A stretch of DNA of 64,000 bases, taken from contig NZ_JABYQT010000011.1 of assembly GCF_020075495.1 (NCBI RefSeq), positions 27,794 to 91,793 of the forward strand. The letters run 5' to 3'. This stretch comes from Vreelandella aquamarina. GTDB lineage: Bacteria > Pseudomonadota > Gammaproteobacteria > Pseudomonadales > Halomonadaceae. The translations under genes and the position numbers were made by a program. Below, one piece after another: positions 31,712 to 41,497 of this stretch. How positions within the stretch are numbered: position 1 is the first letter of the stretch; the number at the start of each line of letters is the position of its first letter. The notes under the pieces were generated by a model. That model saw nothing but the letters and a program-made list of their open reading frames with translations. It had not been told where the DNA came from and ran no database searches.

Positions 31712-33057
31712 CACGACGCTATTTTGGTACCGATGGCATTCGCGGTACGGTCGGGCAAGCCCCCATCACCGCTGACTTCATGCTCAAGCTTGGCTGGGCG
31801 GCGGGGCAGGTGCTGCGCCGCGAGAAAGGGCGTACGCGGGTGCTGATCGGCAAGGATACGCGCATTTCCGGCTACATGTTCGAATCCGCTCTCGAAGCCG
31901 GGCTTTCGGCGGCGGGGGTGGACGTGTCGCTGTTGGGCCCGATGCCCACGCCGGGCATTGCCTACCTCACTCGCACCTTTCGGGCCGATGCGGGTATCGT
32001 GATTTCCGCGTCGCATAACCCCTTCGACGACAACGGGATCAAGTTCTTTTCGGCGGAAGGCAGGAAACTGCCCGATGAGGTAGAGAGCCATATCGAAGCC
32101 ATGCTGGAGGCGCCGCTGACGACCGCCGATGCGGTACAGCTGGGCAAGGCTACGCGTATCAACGATGCCGCCGGTCGCTATATCGAATTCTGCAAATCCA
32201 CCCTGCCAGACCGCTTGAGCCTGCATGGCCTGAAAGTGGTACTGGATTGCGCCCACGGCGCGACCTACCACATCGCACCCAGCGTGTTTCGCGAGCTGGG
32301 CGCGGAGGTGAGTGTCATTGGCGCGTCCCCCGACGGGCTGAATATCAACCATCAGGTAGGGTCGACACACCCGGCCGCGCTGCGCGCCTCGGTCATTCAG
32401 CAAGGCGCTGACCTGGGGATCGCGTTTGACGGCGATGGCGACCGAGTGTTGTTGGTCGATGGTGATGGCCGGGAGGTCGACGGCGACGACATTCTCTACC
32501 TGATCGCCCGTGACCGCTTTGAACGCGGCCTGCTGCAGGGCGGCGTGGTGGGCACCCTGATGAGCAATTTCGGCCTTGCCATGGCGCTCGAGAAGTTGGG
32601 AGTTCCGTTCAAGCGCGCCAAGGTGGGCGACCGCTTCGTCATGGAAATGATGGCGGACAACGGCTGGGAACTGGGGGGGGAGGCCTCGGGACATATCGTC
32701 TGTGGTCACGTGCAGACCACCGGCGACGGCATCGTGTCCGCGCTGCAGGTGCTGGCGCTGATGATGCGCGAGCAGAAATCACTGCCTGCCCTGCTTCAGG
32801 GGCTCGAGAAGGTGCCCCAGGCGCTGGTCAACGTGCGTTTGCCGGCAGGCACCAAGGCCAATGATGTGATGGCGTCGAGTGCCCTCGCCGACGCCGTGAC
32901 CGCACTGGAAAAAGAGCTTGGCGACCAGGGGCGGGTGCTGCTGCGTCCCTCGGGAACCGAGCCCTTGATTCGCGTCATGGTGGAAGGGCGCGAGCATCTG
33001 AACGTCGATCAACTGGCCAGCAAGCTGGCCGATCGTGTTCAGGCCTTGCTCAAATAA
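31708..33057 (+). CDS. glmM: Phosphoglucosamine mutase GlmM
   Basis: 449 residues. The phosphoserine loop is [19 protein letters not shown] (about 96-114), the metal site is [15 protein letters not shown] (about 237-251), and the sugar loop GGEASGHIV and C-terminal phosphate site [15 protein letters not shown] follow. It converts glucosamine-6-P to glucosamine-1-P for UDP-GlcNAc. It overlaps folP by 4 bp, the conserved folP-glmM pair. Confidence 0.98.
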   Translation: MTRRYFGTDGIRGTVGQAPITADFMLKLGWAAGQVLRREKGRTRVLIGKDTRISGYMFESALEAGLSAAGVDVSLLGPMPTPGIAYLTRTFRADAGIVISASHNPFDDNGIKFFSAEGRKLPDEVESHIEAMLEAPLTTADAVQLGKATRINDAAGRYIEFCKSTLPDRLSLHGLKVVLDCAHGATYHIAPSVFRELGAEVSVIGASPDGLNINHQVGSTHPAALRASVIQQGADLGIAFDGDGDRVLLVDGDGREVDGDDILYLIARDRFERGLLQGGVVGTLMSNFGLAMALEKLGVPFKRAKVGDRFVMEMMADNGWELGGEASGHIVCGHVQTTGDGIVSALQVLALMMREQKSLPALLQGLEKVPQALVNVRLPAGTKANDVMASSALADAVTALEKELGDQGRVLLRPSGTEPLIRVMVEGREHLNVDQLASKLADRVQALLK

Positions 33058-33135
33058 CGCGGCTGTGCTTGTCAGCGGTTGTCTTGACAAGGCCGCTCCT
33101 ATACCATTTCGCTCCACCTTGAGTGAGGAGTGTCG

Positions 33136-33885
33136 ATGCGTACGCGATTAATTGCCGGTAACTGGAAGATGAACGGCTCCACGTCACTGATTGACGACTT
33201 CGGCCGCGCGTTTACCGACGCAGCGCTGCCCGAGGCGGTCAAGGTCGTGGTGATTCCGCCTTTCCCCTATCTGGAAGCGGCTCGTCAGGCGTTTCGCAAT
33301 ACGCCGCTGCAGTTAGGCGCGCAAACGCTCAATCCGATCGACTCGGGGGCGCATACGGGCGAAGTCAGCGGCCGTATGCTCAAGGAACTCGAGGTGAGGT
33401 ACGTGCTGGTCGGCCACTCCGAGCGCCGTGAGCTCTACCGGGAAAGCGATGAGCAGGTCTTCGACCGCCTGCTGGCCGCGCTGCATGTCGGGCTTGTGCC
33501 GATTCTGTGCGTGGGTGAGTCGCTTGCCGAGCGTGATGCCGGGCAGACCATGGAGGTAGTGCTGCGCCAGGTGGGTTACGCCATGGCAAGGCTCGACCCC
33601 GAGCAGCGCCAGCAGGTGGTGATTGCCTATGAGCCTGTCTGGGCCATCGGCACCGGCCGTACGGCGACGCCTGAGCAGGCTCAGGAAGTGATGGCCGGGA
33701 TTCGCGCCTATCAGGCCGAATTCAACACCACGCTTGCCGAGCAGCTTACGCTGCTTTACGGCGGCAGCATGAATGCAAAAAATGCGGCTGAGCTACTCGC
33801 TCAGCCGGATATCGACGGCGGTTTGGTGGGTGGTGCTTCGCTCAAAACCGACGATTTCTACGCCATTTGTCAGTCAGCAGGATAA
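33136..33885 (+). CDS. tpiA: Triose-phosphate isomerase
   Basis: 249 residues. Conserved blocks are AGNWKMNG (about 7-14, catalytic Lys), VGHSERR (about 93-99, catalytic His) and [15 protein letters not shown] (about 163-177, catalytic Glu), then LLYGGSM. It is a glycolytic isomerase. The ATG at 33136 has GTGAGGAG 5 bp upstream; an in-frame GTG at 33130 would add two residues. It stands between glmM and secG as in Pseudomonas. Confidence 0.98.
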   Translation: MRTRLIAGNWKMNGSTSLIDDFGRAFTDAALPEAVKVVVIPPFPYLEAARQAFRNTPLQLGAQTLNPIDSGAHTGEVSGRMLKELEVRYVLVGHSERRELYRESDEQVFDRLLAALHVGLVPILCVGESLAERDAGQTMEVVLRQVGYAMARLDPEQRQQVVIAYEPVWAIGTGRTATPEQAQEVMAGIRAYQAEFNTTLAEQLTLLYGGSMNAKNAAELLAQPDIDGGLVGGASLKTDDFYAICQSAG

Positions 33886-33889
33886 CGCC

Positions 33890-34249
33890 ATGCAAGTTGC
33901 AATTCTTATGGTCCATGTGGTGATTGCGGTCGCCCTGGTGGTATTGATCCTGCTTCAGCAGGGTAAAGGCGCCGACGCCGGTGCCTCGTTCGGTGGTGGT
34001 GCTTCGCAGACCGTCTTTGGCTCGCGCGGCAGCGGCAACTTCCTGTCACGTACGACGGGTATTCTGGCTGCTGGTTTCTTCGTGACCTCCATGGCGCTGG
34101 CGTACTTCGCTACCCAGGCCGGCCAGGCACCGGAAGCGGGTATTCCCGATTCGCGTCTCATCGAACAACAGCAAAACGTACCAACGCTTGACGACAGCCC
34201 CGCAAGTATGGATAATACCGCGCCAGTGCTAGAGGAAAGCAGCGAGTAA
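33890..34249 (+). CDS. secG: Preprotein translocase subunit SecG
   Basis: 119 residues. Two membrane spans (about 3-20 and 54-74) flank the conserved cytoplasmic [25 protein letters not shown]. The C-terminal tail is acidic. It assists SecYE-mediated protein export. It lies 4 bp behind tpiA, so the two are co-transcribed, and tRNA-Leu follows 31 bp later. Confidence 0.97.
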   Translation: MQVAILMVHVVIAVALVVLILLQQGKGADAGASFGGGASQTVFGSRGSGNFLSRTTGILAAGFFVTSMALAYFATQAGQAPEAGIPDSRLIEQQQNVPTLDDSPASMDNTAPVLEESSE

Positions 34250-34280
34250 TCGCAGGCATGTTTTTCTAGCCTCCCCTGAT

Positions 34281-34367
34281 GCCGAAGTGGTGGAATTGGT
34301 AGACACGCTATCTTGAGGGGGTAGTGACCGTATGGTCGTGCGGGTTCAAGTCCCGCCTTCGGCACCA
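34281..34367 (+). tRNA. leuU: tRNA-Leu (anticodon GAG)
   Basis: 87 nt including the encoded CCA. Acceptor GCCGAAG pairs with CTTCGGC; the anticodon loop is CTTGAGG; a long variable arm (TGACCGTATGGTCGT) is typical of leucine tRNA; and the T-arm has GGTTCAAGTCC. It lies immediately after secG, as leuU does in E. coli. Confidence 0.98.
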
Positions 34368-34461
34368 TCTGTTTTGCTGGCTCGCCAGCTTCCCAGAATT
34401 CCTGTCAACGCAATGCCCTGGCAGGAAAGACCAGGTTTGGCAACTGCGACAAAAAGATAGC

Positions 34462-34490
34462 TTGACGTAAGTGGTTCAAGTGTCTAGTAT
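34462..34490 (+). promoter_or_regulatory. Sigma-70 promoter of the tRNA-fMet/nusA operon
   Basis: -35 TTGACG (34462-34467), 17-bp spacer, -10 TAGTAT (34485-34490). The expected start is about 10 nt before the tRNA. This corresponds to the metY promoter that drives the nusA-infB operon in E. coli. Confidence 0.85.
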
Positions 34491-34506
34491 TGTCGACCTA
34501 GATTGA

Positions 34507-34583
<77 letters not shown>

Positions 34584-34707
34584 TTTCTTGGTAACACGTT
34601 ACAAGGCGGTCTTGCCGATTATGTCATCTGGTGACATATCAACGCAAAAGACGCTGGCAGGCAGAGTCTGCGACATGTTGCTAGGATGGTATTACAGGTT
34701 TCTTATG

Positions 34708-34736
34708 AAAAGCCCCTTCCTGTGAAGGGGCTTTTT
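34708..34736 (+). terminator. Intrinsic terminator in the rimP-nusA leader
   Basis: AAAAGCCCCTT (34708-34718) pairs with AAGGGGCTTTT (34725-34735) around CCTGTG. It has a strong T-run and probably separates the stable tRNA from the mRNA part of the operon. Confidence 0.88.
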
Positions 34737-34759
34737 GTTAGCAAGCTTTTTGTTAACAA
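34730..34759 (+). repeat. 15-bp tandem duplication overlapping the terminator tail
   Basis: GCTTTTTGTTAGCAA (34730-34744) is repeated as GCTTTTTGTTAACAA (34745-34759) with one change. The duplication copies the T-run of the terminator. Confidence 0.85.
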
Positions 34760-34885
34760 GAGTGTCTCAGAGCGGATATCGTCCGAGTTGCCGGAGACAC
34801 ATTCCGGGTAACGCCAATCAGCCACCTAGCTTTTCTCTCGACTCCTGGCCAGGTGCCTGATGCAACGGCTATAGGAGCTTTGTCT

Positions 34886-35347
34886 GTGGCCACAAAACAC
34901 GCGGCGCTGCATGCGCTTATCGAACCTGTCGTAGCTGCCATGGGCTTTGAGCTGTGGGGCATCGACCATCTTTCCCAGGGCAAGCATTCGCGCTTGGTAA
35001 TCTACATCGAACGCGAAAGTGGCGTCAGCGTGGAAGACTGCGCGGATATCAGTCGCCAGGTCAGTGCTGTCATGGACGTCGAGGATCCCATTCCCGGTGA
35101 GTACCGGCTGGAAGTCTCTTCGCCCGGCATGGCGCGCCCCTTGTATACCCTGGACCAATTTACTCGCTACCAAGGCCATCACGTCGCGCTGAAACTGCGC
35201 GTGGCGTTCGACGGTCGGCGCAAGTACCAGGGGCTTTTGGCGGGGGTCGAAGGCGATGAAGTACTGCTGCAGATGGATGGTGAAGAGTACTGCTTTCCCA
35301 TCGAAGGCATCGATTCAGCGCACGTCGTACCGCAGTTCGACGATTAA
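34886..35347 (+). CDS. rimP: Ribosome maturation factor RimP
   Basis: 153 residues with GTG start. The N-terminal alpha/beta domain has the PVVAAMGFELWGIDH motif and the RESGVSVEDCADISRQVSAVMDVEDPIPGEYRLEVSSPGMARPL block (about 46-89); a C-terminal SH3-like domain follows. It assists 30S subunit maturation. AGGAG lies 9 bp before GTG 34886. An upstream GTG at 34853 adds 11 residues before that site and is rejected. Confidence 0.96.
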   Translation: MATKHAALHALIEPVVAAMGFELWGIDHLSQGKHSRLVIYIERESGVSVEDCADISRQVSAVMDVEDPIPGEYRLEVSSPGMARPLYTLDQFTRYQGHHVALKLRVAFDGRRKYQGLLAGVEGDEVLLQMDGEEYCFPIEGIDSAHVVPQFDD

Positions 35348-35419
35348 CCGGGTGGCGACGCTGCCGGCAGGCTGCCGGGGTGGTCTACAAAAGGACAGGT
35401 TTTCTGGCGAGGCAAACGC

Positions 35420-36931
35420 ATGAGTAAAGAAATTTTAATGGTCGTTGACGCCATTTCCAACGAGAAAGGCGTTCCCCGTGATGTCATCTTTGAGGCGGTA
35501 GAAGCCGCTCTGGCGAGCGCGTCACGCAAGCGTTTTGAAAATGAAGAAGCCAACGTGCGGGTTCATATCGACCGTCGCACGGGGGAGTACGACACCTTCC
35601 GCTACTGGACGGTCGTTGAAGACGACGAATTCGAGACGCCGGATTACGAAATCAAGCAAAGCATCGCCGAGCAGCGCGACCCGCCTTTGAAGCTTGGCGA
35701 TGTGGTCGAAAAGCAGATCGAGAACGCGATGTTTGGCCGTATTGCGGCACAAACCGCCAAGCAGGTCATCGTGCAGAAGGTGCGCGAAGCCGAGCGTGCC
35801 GAAGTGGTGCGCCAGTACGCTGACCGCGAAGGCGAGCTGGTCGCCGGTATCGTCAAGAAGACCACGCGCGATGGCTTGATCATCGACCTTGGCGAGAACG
35901 CCGAAGCGTTCCTGCCGCGCAACGAGATGATCCACGGCGAGCGCTACCGCATGAACGAACGCGTGCGTGCGCTGCTGGTCAAGGTCGACCCGGATGCCCG
36001 CGGCGCCCAGCTGCAGCTGTCGCGTACCAATCCAGCGCTGATCATCGAGCTGTTCAAGATCGAAGTGCCTGAGATTGCCGAGCAACTGATCGAAATCAAG
36101 GGCGCTGCCCGCGACCCGGGTTCGCGCGCCAAGATTGCGGTCAAGACCAACGACCGCCGCATCGACCCGGTCGGGGCGTGTGTCGGCATGCGCGGCTCGC
36201 GCGTTCAGGCAGTGTCATCGGAGCTCCAGAACGAGCGCGTGGATATCGTGCTGTGGGACGACAACCCCGCTCAGCTCGTCATCAACGCCATGGCACCCGC
36301 CGATGTTGGGTCTATTCTTGTTGACGAAGATGCCCACGCGATGGATGTCGCCGTCGCCCAGGACAACCTGGCCCAGGCGATTGGTCGCAGCGGTCAGAAC
36401 GTGCGCCTGGCCTCGGAACTTACCGGCTGGCGTATCAACGTCATGACCGAAGAGGAAGCCGAGTCCAAGCGCGAGCAGGAAATCGATAGCCTGGTGGACT
36501 CTTTCGTTCAGCACTTGGGCGTGGACGACGACGTCGCCCGCCTGCTGGTGGAAGAAGGCTTTACCACGCTGGAAGAAGTCGCCTACGTGCCGCTTGAAGA
36601 AATGCTCGAAATCGAAGAGTTCGATGAAGAGCTGGTCGAAGAGCTGCGCGCGCGTGCGAAAGACGAGCTGCTGACGATGGCCATTGCCTCGGAAGAAGCA
36701 CTGGACGGTGCCCAGCCGGCAGCAGATCTGCTGGAAATGGACGGCATGGAGCGCCATCTGGCCTTCATTCTGGCCAGCCGCGGCATTGTCACTATGGAAG
36801 ATCTCGCCGAACAGTCTGTCGACGATCTGGTCGATATCGAGGAGTTGGACGAAGCGCGCGCAGCGGCACTGATCATGACTGCCCGTGCGCCCTGGTTCGA
36901 AGATGACGCATCAGATTCGAACACACAGTAA
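35420..36931 (+). CDS. nusA: Transcription termination/antitermination protein NusA
   Basis: 503 residues. It has an N-terminal RNA polymerase-binding domain (about 1-125), S1 (about 135-200), and two KH domains (about 230-345, with [15 protein letters not shown] and [18 protein letters not shown]). Two C-terminal acidic AR repeats (about 360-500) match E. coli NusA. It modulates pausing, termination and rrn antitermination. The order rimP-nusA-infB is conserved. Confidence 0.99.
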   Translation: MSKEILMVVDAISNEKGVPRDVIFEAVEAALASASRKRFENEEANVRVHIDRRTGEYDTFRYWTVVEDDEFETPDYEIKQSIAEQRDPPLKLGDVVEKQIENAMFGRIAAQTAKQVIVQKVREAERAEVVRQYADREGELVAGIVKKTTRDGLIIDLGENAEAFLPRNEMIHGERYRMNERVRALLVKVDPDARGAQLQLSRTNPALIIELFKIEVPEIAEQLIEIKGAARDPGSRAKIAVKTNDRRIDPVGACVGMRGSRVQAVSSELQNERVDIVLWDDNPAQLVINAMAPADVGSILVDEDAHAMDVAVAQDNLAQAIGRSGQNVRLASELTGWRINVMTEEEAESKREQEIDSLVDSFVQHLGVDDDVARLLVEEGFTTLEEVAYVPLEEMLEIEEFDEELVEELRARAKDELLTMAIASEEALDGAQPAADLLEMDGMERHLAFILASRGIVTMEDLAEQSVDDLVDIEELDEARAAALIMTARAPWFEDDASDSNTQ

Positions 36932-36958
36932 ACAGGTCACGGGCTGAGGAGGGTCACT

Positions 36959-39493
36959 ATGTCAGATATGACAGTTAAAGATTTTGCAGTAAAGGTGGGC
37001 CGTGATGTGCCCCGCCTCTTGGAACAGATGAAAGAAGCCGGTTTGAAGCACGCCTCGGAAGGCGATGTCGTTTCTGAAGAAGACAAGCAGAAGCTGCTCA
37101 GCTTTCTGAAGAAAAGCCATGGCGGCGCTGAGGCCGATGCCGGCAAGAACCGCATTACGCTGACCCGCAAGACGCGCAGCCGCATCAAGACCGGCGAGCG
37201 CGGCAAGACCATCGAGGTTCAGGTCCGCAAGAAGAAGACCTACGTCAAGCGGGAAGAAGAGGACAAGCCGAAAGCAGCCGAGCCCAAGCATACCGGTCCG
37301 CGTCAGCTCGTCGGCGACATGGCCGAAGCCGAGGCCGAGCGCAAGGCACGTGAGGCGCGCGACGCGGAAGAGAAGGCCGCCGCCGCCAAGGCCAAGGCTG
37401 CTGAAGAAGCCGCGCGCAAGGAGACCGAAGCCAAGGCCGCCGCCGAGCCCAAGCTCGACGTGCCTGAGCTGCAGATCGACGAGGAAGCGCCGGCAACTGA
37501 AGAGATGCCACCGGCACCGCCGAAAGAGGGTCGTACCGACCGTCGCACGGCACCGCCGAAGAAAGCAGCGGCCAAGAAGAAAGGCCGTGATGACGACGAT
37601 GACCGTGGCGATCGCGAGGAGCGCAAGCGTGGCGGCGGCGCCAAGAAGGTTAAGCGTGCCGAGCGTCGTGGCGGTCGTCGCGGTGGCGCAAGCCAGAGCG
37701 GCAACGGCAAGCATGGCTTCCAGAAGCCGACCCAGCCGATCGTGCGTGAAGTCTCGATCCCCGAGTCGATCAGCGTTGCCGAGCTTGCCGATAAGATGTC
37801 GATCAAGGCCAACGAAGTGATCAAGGCCATGTTCACCATGGGCGCGGCCGTGACCATCAACCAGACCATTGATCAGGATACGGCAGCGATCGTGGTGGAA
37901 GAGATGGGCCACCGCGTCAAGCTGGTGAAGGATGATGCGCTGGAAACGGAAATGCTCGAGGGCATCTCCTACGAAGGCGAAGAGATCACCCGCTCACCTG
38001 TCGTCACCGTCATGGGTCACGTTGACCACGGCAAGACCTCGCTTCTCGACTACATTCGTCGTGCCAAGGTGGCCACCGGTGAAGCTGGCGGTATTACCCA
38101 GCATATCGGTGCCTATCATGTGGAAGACGACCATGGCGGCGTGACCTTCCTGGATACGCCGGGACACGCAGCGTTTACCGCCATGCGTGCGCGTGGTGCG
38201 AAAGCCACCGACGTGGTCATCCTGGTAGTGGCCGCCGATGACGGCGTGATGCCCCAGACCATCGAGGCCATCGAGCACTCGAAGGCGGCAGGCGTCCCCA
38301 TCGTCGTGGCCGTGAACAAGATCGACAAGCCGCAGTCGGACCCCGATCGCGTCAAGAACGAGCTGTCACAGCATGGCGTCATCTCGGAAGAGTGGGGCGG
38401 TGACACCCAGTTCGTTCACGTATCCGCGAAGAGCGGTGAAGGCATCGAAGACCTGCTGGAAGCGATCCAGCTGGTATCTGAAGTGCTCGAACTGACCGCG
38501 GTGCCCTCGGCGCCGGGCAAGGGTGTCGTGGTGGAGTCGCGCCTCGACAAGGGCCGTGGTCCCGTTGCCACCGTCCTGGTCCAGAACGGTACGCTGAAAA
38601 AGGGCGATATCGTGCTGGCTGGCCTGCACTATGGTCGCGTACGTGCGCTGACCAATGAGTTGGGCAAGCAGGTCGATGGCGCAGGCCCTGCCATGCCGGT
38701 CGAGATCCAGGGTCTTGACGGCACGCCGGATGCCGGTGACGACTTCATGGTCGTGGCCGACGAGAAGAAGGCGCGTGAAGTCGCGAACTTCCGCCAGGGC
38801 AAGTACCGCGAGGTACGTCTGGCGCGTCAGCAGAAGGCCAAGCTCGAGAACATGTTCAGCCAGATGGGCCAGGACGAAGTGGCCAAGGTCAACATCGTGC
38901 TCAAGGCCGACGTGCAGGGCTCGCTGGAAGCCATCAAGGGGGCGCTGGAAGAACTCTCCACCGAAGAAGTACAGGTGGCCGTGGTCTCCTCCGGCGTGGG
39001 CGGTATCACCGGTACCGATGCCAACCTGGCACTGGCCAGTGAGGCCATCGTGGTCGGCTTCAACGTGCGTGCCGACGCCGCTGCCCGCGAGATCATCGAA
39101 CGTGAAGGTCTGGATCTGCGCTACTACAGCGTCATCTACCACCTGATCGACGAGGTCAAGCAGGCAATGAGCGGTATGCTCTCGCCCGAGTGGAAAGAGG
39201 AGATCGTGGGCGTGGCCGAAGTGCGCGACGTGTTCCGCGCACCCAAGATCGGCGCCGTGGCCGGCTGTATGGTCGTCGAGGGTACCGTTTCGCGCAGCAA
39301 GCGCATCCGCGTACTGCGTGACAACGTGGTCATCTACGAAGGTGAGCTCGAATCGCTGCGCCGCTTCAAGGACGACGTGCAGGAAGTACGTAACGGCATG
39401 GAGTGTGGTATCGGCGTGAAGAACTACAACGACGTTCAGGTCGGCGACAAGATCGAAGTCTTCGATCAGGTCAAAGTCGAGCGCAGCCTTTAA
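36959..39493 (+). CDS. infB: Translation initiation factor IF-2
   Basis: 844 residues. The N-terminal domain ([29 protein letters not shown]) leads into a charged Ala/Lys/Glu linker (about 85-260). The GTPase domain has G1 GHVDHGKTS (about 352-360), DTPGHAAF and NKIDKP; domains II-IV follow. It places fMet-tRNA on the 30S subunit. It may have internal starts giving shorter forms as in E. coli; this was not determined. Confidence 0.99.
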   Translation: MSDMTVKDFAVKVGRDVPRLLEQMKEAGLKHASEGDVVSEEDKQKLLSFLKKSHGGAEADAGKNRITLTRKTRSRIKTGERGKTIEVQVRKKKTYVKREEEDKPKAAEPKHTGPRQLVGDMAEAEAERKAREARDAEEKAAAAKAKAAEEAARKETEAKAAAEPKLDVPELQIDEEAPATEEMPPAPPKEGRTDRRTAPPKKAAAKKKGRDDDDDRGDREERKRGGGAKKVKRAERRGGRRGGASQSGNGKHGFQKPTQPIVREVSIPESISVAELADKMSIKANEVIKAMFTMGAAVTINQTIDQDTAAIVVEEMGHRVKLVKDDALETEMLEGISYEGEEITRSPVVTVMGHVDHGKTSLLDYIRRAKVATGEAGGITQHIGAYHVEDDHGGVTFLDTPGHAAFTAMRARGAKATDVVILVVAADDGVMPQTIEAIEHSKAAGVPIVVAVNKIDKPQSDPDRVKNELSQHGVISEEWGGDTQFVHVSAKSGEGIEDLLEAIQLVSEVLELTAVPSAPGKGVVVESRLDKGRGPVATVLVQNGTLKKGDIVLAGLHYGRVRALTNELGKQVDGAGPAMPVEIQGLDGTPDAGDDFMVVADEKKAREVANFRQGKYREVRLARQQKAKLENMFSQMGQDEVAKVNIVLKADVQGSLEAIKGALEELSTEEVQVAVVSSGVGGITGTDANLALASEAIVVGFNVRADAAAREIIEREGLDLRYYSVIYHLIDEVKQAMSGMLSPEWKEEIVGVAEVRDVFRAPKIGAVAGCMVVEGTVSRSKRIRVLRDNVVIYEGELESLRRFKDDVQEVRNGMECGIGVKNYNDVQVGDKIEVFDQVKVERSL

Positions 39494-39511
39494 GGCCGCG
39501 AGGAGACCACC

Positions 39512-39922
39512 ATGCGCGAATTCAAGCGTACCGACCGAGTGGCCGACCAGCTCCAGAAGGAGCTGGCGGTACTCATCCAGCGCGAGGTCAAGGACCCGCG
39601 CCTGGGCATGATCACGGTCAGCGGTGCAACCGTCAGCCGTGATCTTGGCTACGCCGATATCTATGTCACCCTGCTGGGTGAACAGGAGCCCGAGCGTATC
39701 AAGGAGAACCTGCAGGTGTTGAAGCGCGCTGCCGGTTTTCTGAGAAGCCAGATTGCCAAGCGTATCAAGCTGCGCCACGTGCCGGAGCTGCGCTTTCATT
39801 ACGATGAAAGCGTGGTGCGCGGCCAGCACCTTTCCTCCCTGATCGACGAGGCGGTCTCTACCGACCGCGCCCGTCAGGCGGATGAAGAAGATGACGCTGG
39901 TCAAGGTGAGGAGACGCGCTAA
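39512..39922 (+). CDS. rbfA: Ribosome-binding factor A
   Basis: 136 residues. It has a KH-like fold with FKRTDRVADQLQKELAVLIQREVKDPRLGMITVSGATVSRDLGYADIYVTLLG, and the PELRFHYDESV motif near residue 92. It acts late in 30S maturation at 16S helix 1. GAGGAGA lies before the ATG, and the stop overlaps the truB start by one base. Confidence 0.98.
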   Translation: MREFKRTDRVADQLQKELAVLIQREVKDPRLGMITVSGATVSRDLGYADIYVTLLGEQEPERIKENLQVLKRAAGFLRSQIAKRIKLRHVPELRFHYDESVVRGQHLSSLIDEAVSTDRARQADEEDDAGQGEETR

Positions 39923-40842
39923 TGGCTCGTCGCCGCCGCGGTTTACCGGTTAACGGTGTGCTGCTGCTGGACAAGCCCAAGGGCCTGTCCAGCAACCATG
40001 CCCTGCAGCGCGTGCGTCGTCTGTTCGATGCACAAAAGGCAGGGCATACCGGCACGCTGGACCCCATGGCAACCGGTCTTTTGCCGATCTGCCTGGGGGA
40101 AGCCACCAAGTTCTCCGCGCACCTGCTGGAAGCCGACAAGATGTATCGTACCCGAGTCGAGCTGGGTGTGATCACTGATACCGGTGACGCTGAAGGCACG
40201 GTGATCGAAACCCGCGAGGTCCCCTCCTTGACGGAGGCAGACATCGACGCCGCCATTGCGCGTTTTCGGGGCGAGATCGATCAGATGCCGCCGATGTATT
40301 CGGCACTCAAGCATCAAGGTAAAAAGCTTTACGAGCTGGCCCGTGAGGGCAAGCAGGTAGAGCGTGCGGCGCGCAGGGTTAGCGTGTATGATGCGCGCCT
40401 GCTTGCCTTTGACGGTCAGGCCTTCGAGCTTGAAGTGAGCGTGAGCAAGGGCACCTATATCCGTACGCTGGCCGAGGATATCGGCCTGGCACTCGGTTGC
40501 GGAGCGCATATCAGCCAGCTGCGCAGGCTCAAGACCGGGCCCTTTACCGGTGATGCCATGTGGACCCTGGAGGCGCTGGAAGCCCTGGCAGACCAGCCAA
40601 CGCGTGAAGCCAAGCTCATGCCGGTGGACGTGCTGGTCGATCATCTGCCGTCGCTTTCAGTGGACGATACGGCCCACACGCGCTTGTCCCACGGCCAGTC
40701 AGCGGTCCTTGCGACCGGTGGGCTTGGCCCTGACGACATCGCACGACTTTATCATGCCGGGTCGTTTATCGGCTTGGGTGTGGTGAAAGGCGCTCAGGAA
40801 GTAGCGCCCAAGCGACTGTTGAGTACGGTCGCTATCTCGTAG
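39922..40842 (+). CDS. truB: tRNA pseudouridine-55 synthase TruB
   Basis: 306 residues. The catalytic Asp lies in HTGTLDPMATGLLP (about residue 44), and KPKGLSSNHALQRVRRLF and the later GTYIRTLAEDIG are typical. A small PUA-like C-terminal domain follows from about 250. It makes the universal pseudouridine in the tRNA T-loop. It overlaps rbfA by 1 bp, with a GAGGAG site inside rbfA. Confidence 0.98.
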   Translation: MARRRRGLPVNGVLLLDKPKGLSSNHALQRVRRLFDAQKAGHTGTLDPMATGLLPICLGEATKFSAHLLEADKMYRTRVELGVITDTGDAEGTVIETREVPSLTEADIDAAIARFRGEIDQMPPMYSALKHQGKKLYELAREGKQVERAARRVSVYDARLLAFDGQAFELEVSVSKGTYIRTLAEDIGLALGCGAHISQLRRLKTGPFTGDAMWTLEALEALADQPTREAKLMPVDVLVDHLPSLSVDDTAHTRLSHGQSAVLATGGLGPDDIARLYHAGSFIGLGVVKGAQEVAPKRLLSTVAIS

Positions 40843-40946
40843 ACGTTGCAAGGACGTGGCGTTTTACGCGAAAATAGCGCCTGAGACTGCAAATATGCGT
40901 GGTCTCACCCATTCATTTTTAGGCATATTGCTTACTGGAGAGACAG

Positions 40947-41216
40947 ATGGCTTTAACCGCTGAGAAGAAGGCCGAGATCGTCAACGAATACGGCCGCGGC
41001 GACAACGATACCGGATCCCCTGAAGTACAGGTTGCCCTGCTGAGCGCCAACATCAATGGCCTGCAGGACCACTTCAAGACCAACAAGCAGGATCACCACT
41101 CCCGTCGTGGTCTGATCCGCATGGTAAACCAGCGTCGTAAACTGCTGGACTACCTGAAGCGTAAGGATTTCGAACGCTACCAGTCTCTGATCCAGCGTCT
41201 GGGTCTGCGTCGCTAA
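40947..41216 (+). CDS. rpsO: 30S ribosomal protein S15
   Basis: 89 residues, the universal length, with [22 protein letters not shown] and [22 protein letters not shown]. It binds the 16S central domain. In E. coli it represses its own translation through a leader pseudoknot; the 104-bp leader here was not folded. An intrinsic terminator follows the gene. Confidence 0.99.
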   Translation: MALTAEKKAEIVNEYGRGDNDTGSPEVQVALLSANINGLQDHFKTNKQDHHSRRGLIRMVNQRRKLLDYLKRKDFERYQSLIQRLGLRR

Positions 41217-41293
41217 GACAGGCGTATTTCGCCGCCGCGCCCGGTATCATCGGCGCGGTCATGCGAAATTCCGCTTCTCTGGCACGTGGCTAG

Positions 41294-41327
41294 AACGGGC
41301 AGCTCCTTGTGAGCTGCCCGTTTTTTT
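41294..41327 (+). terminator. Terminator between rpsO and pnp
   Basis: AACGGGCAGCTC (41294-41305), loop CTTGT, GAGCTGCCCG (41311-41320), then seven T. It is a strong intrinsic terminator, so pnp probably has its own promoter in 41328-41480. Confidence 0.92.
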
Positions 41328-41455
41328 ATGCGCGTTTTTTTAAAGGGGATAAACGGCAGGCGGGCGGGCGCCTGGGGGATTTTGGGTTTCTGGTAGCCCT
41401 TACGCCTTACAGCGCCTAGAATAGTGGCGAGTCAAAACGACCCAAGCGAATAGAC

Positions 41456-41475
41456 AAGTACTTGCTCAAGTACTT
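41456..41475 (+). repeat. Paired AAGTACTT palindromes in the pnp leader
   Basis: AAGTACTT, itself a palindrome, occurs at 41456-41463 and 41468-41475 with a 4-bp spacer, 22 bp before the pnp start. As RNA the two copies can pair into an 8-bp hairpin next to the ribosome site. PNPase autocontrol acts on the leader hairpin in E. coli. Confidence 0.5.
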
Positions 41476-41497
41476 ATTAATGTTAAAGGAAGTCGCC

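Larger units (their letters stand above)
34584..34885 (+). other. Leader between tRNA-fMet and rimP
   Basis: 302 bp without a gene. It holds a strong terminator-like hairpin (34708-34736) and a 15-bp tandem duplication (34730-34759), then about 125 bp of unremarkable sequence up to the rimP start. Read-through must occur if rimP-nusA-infB depends on the tRNA promoter. Confidence 0.6.

Noticed and set aside
38366..39904. Open frame of 512 codons antisense to infB and rbfA
   Set aside because: It is a mirror frame spanning two certain genes.
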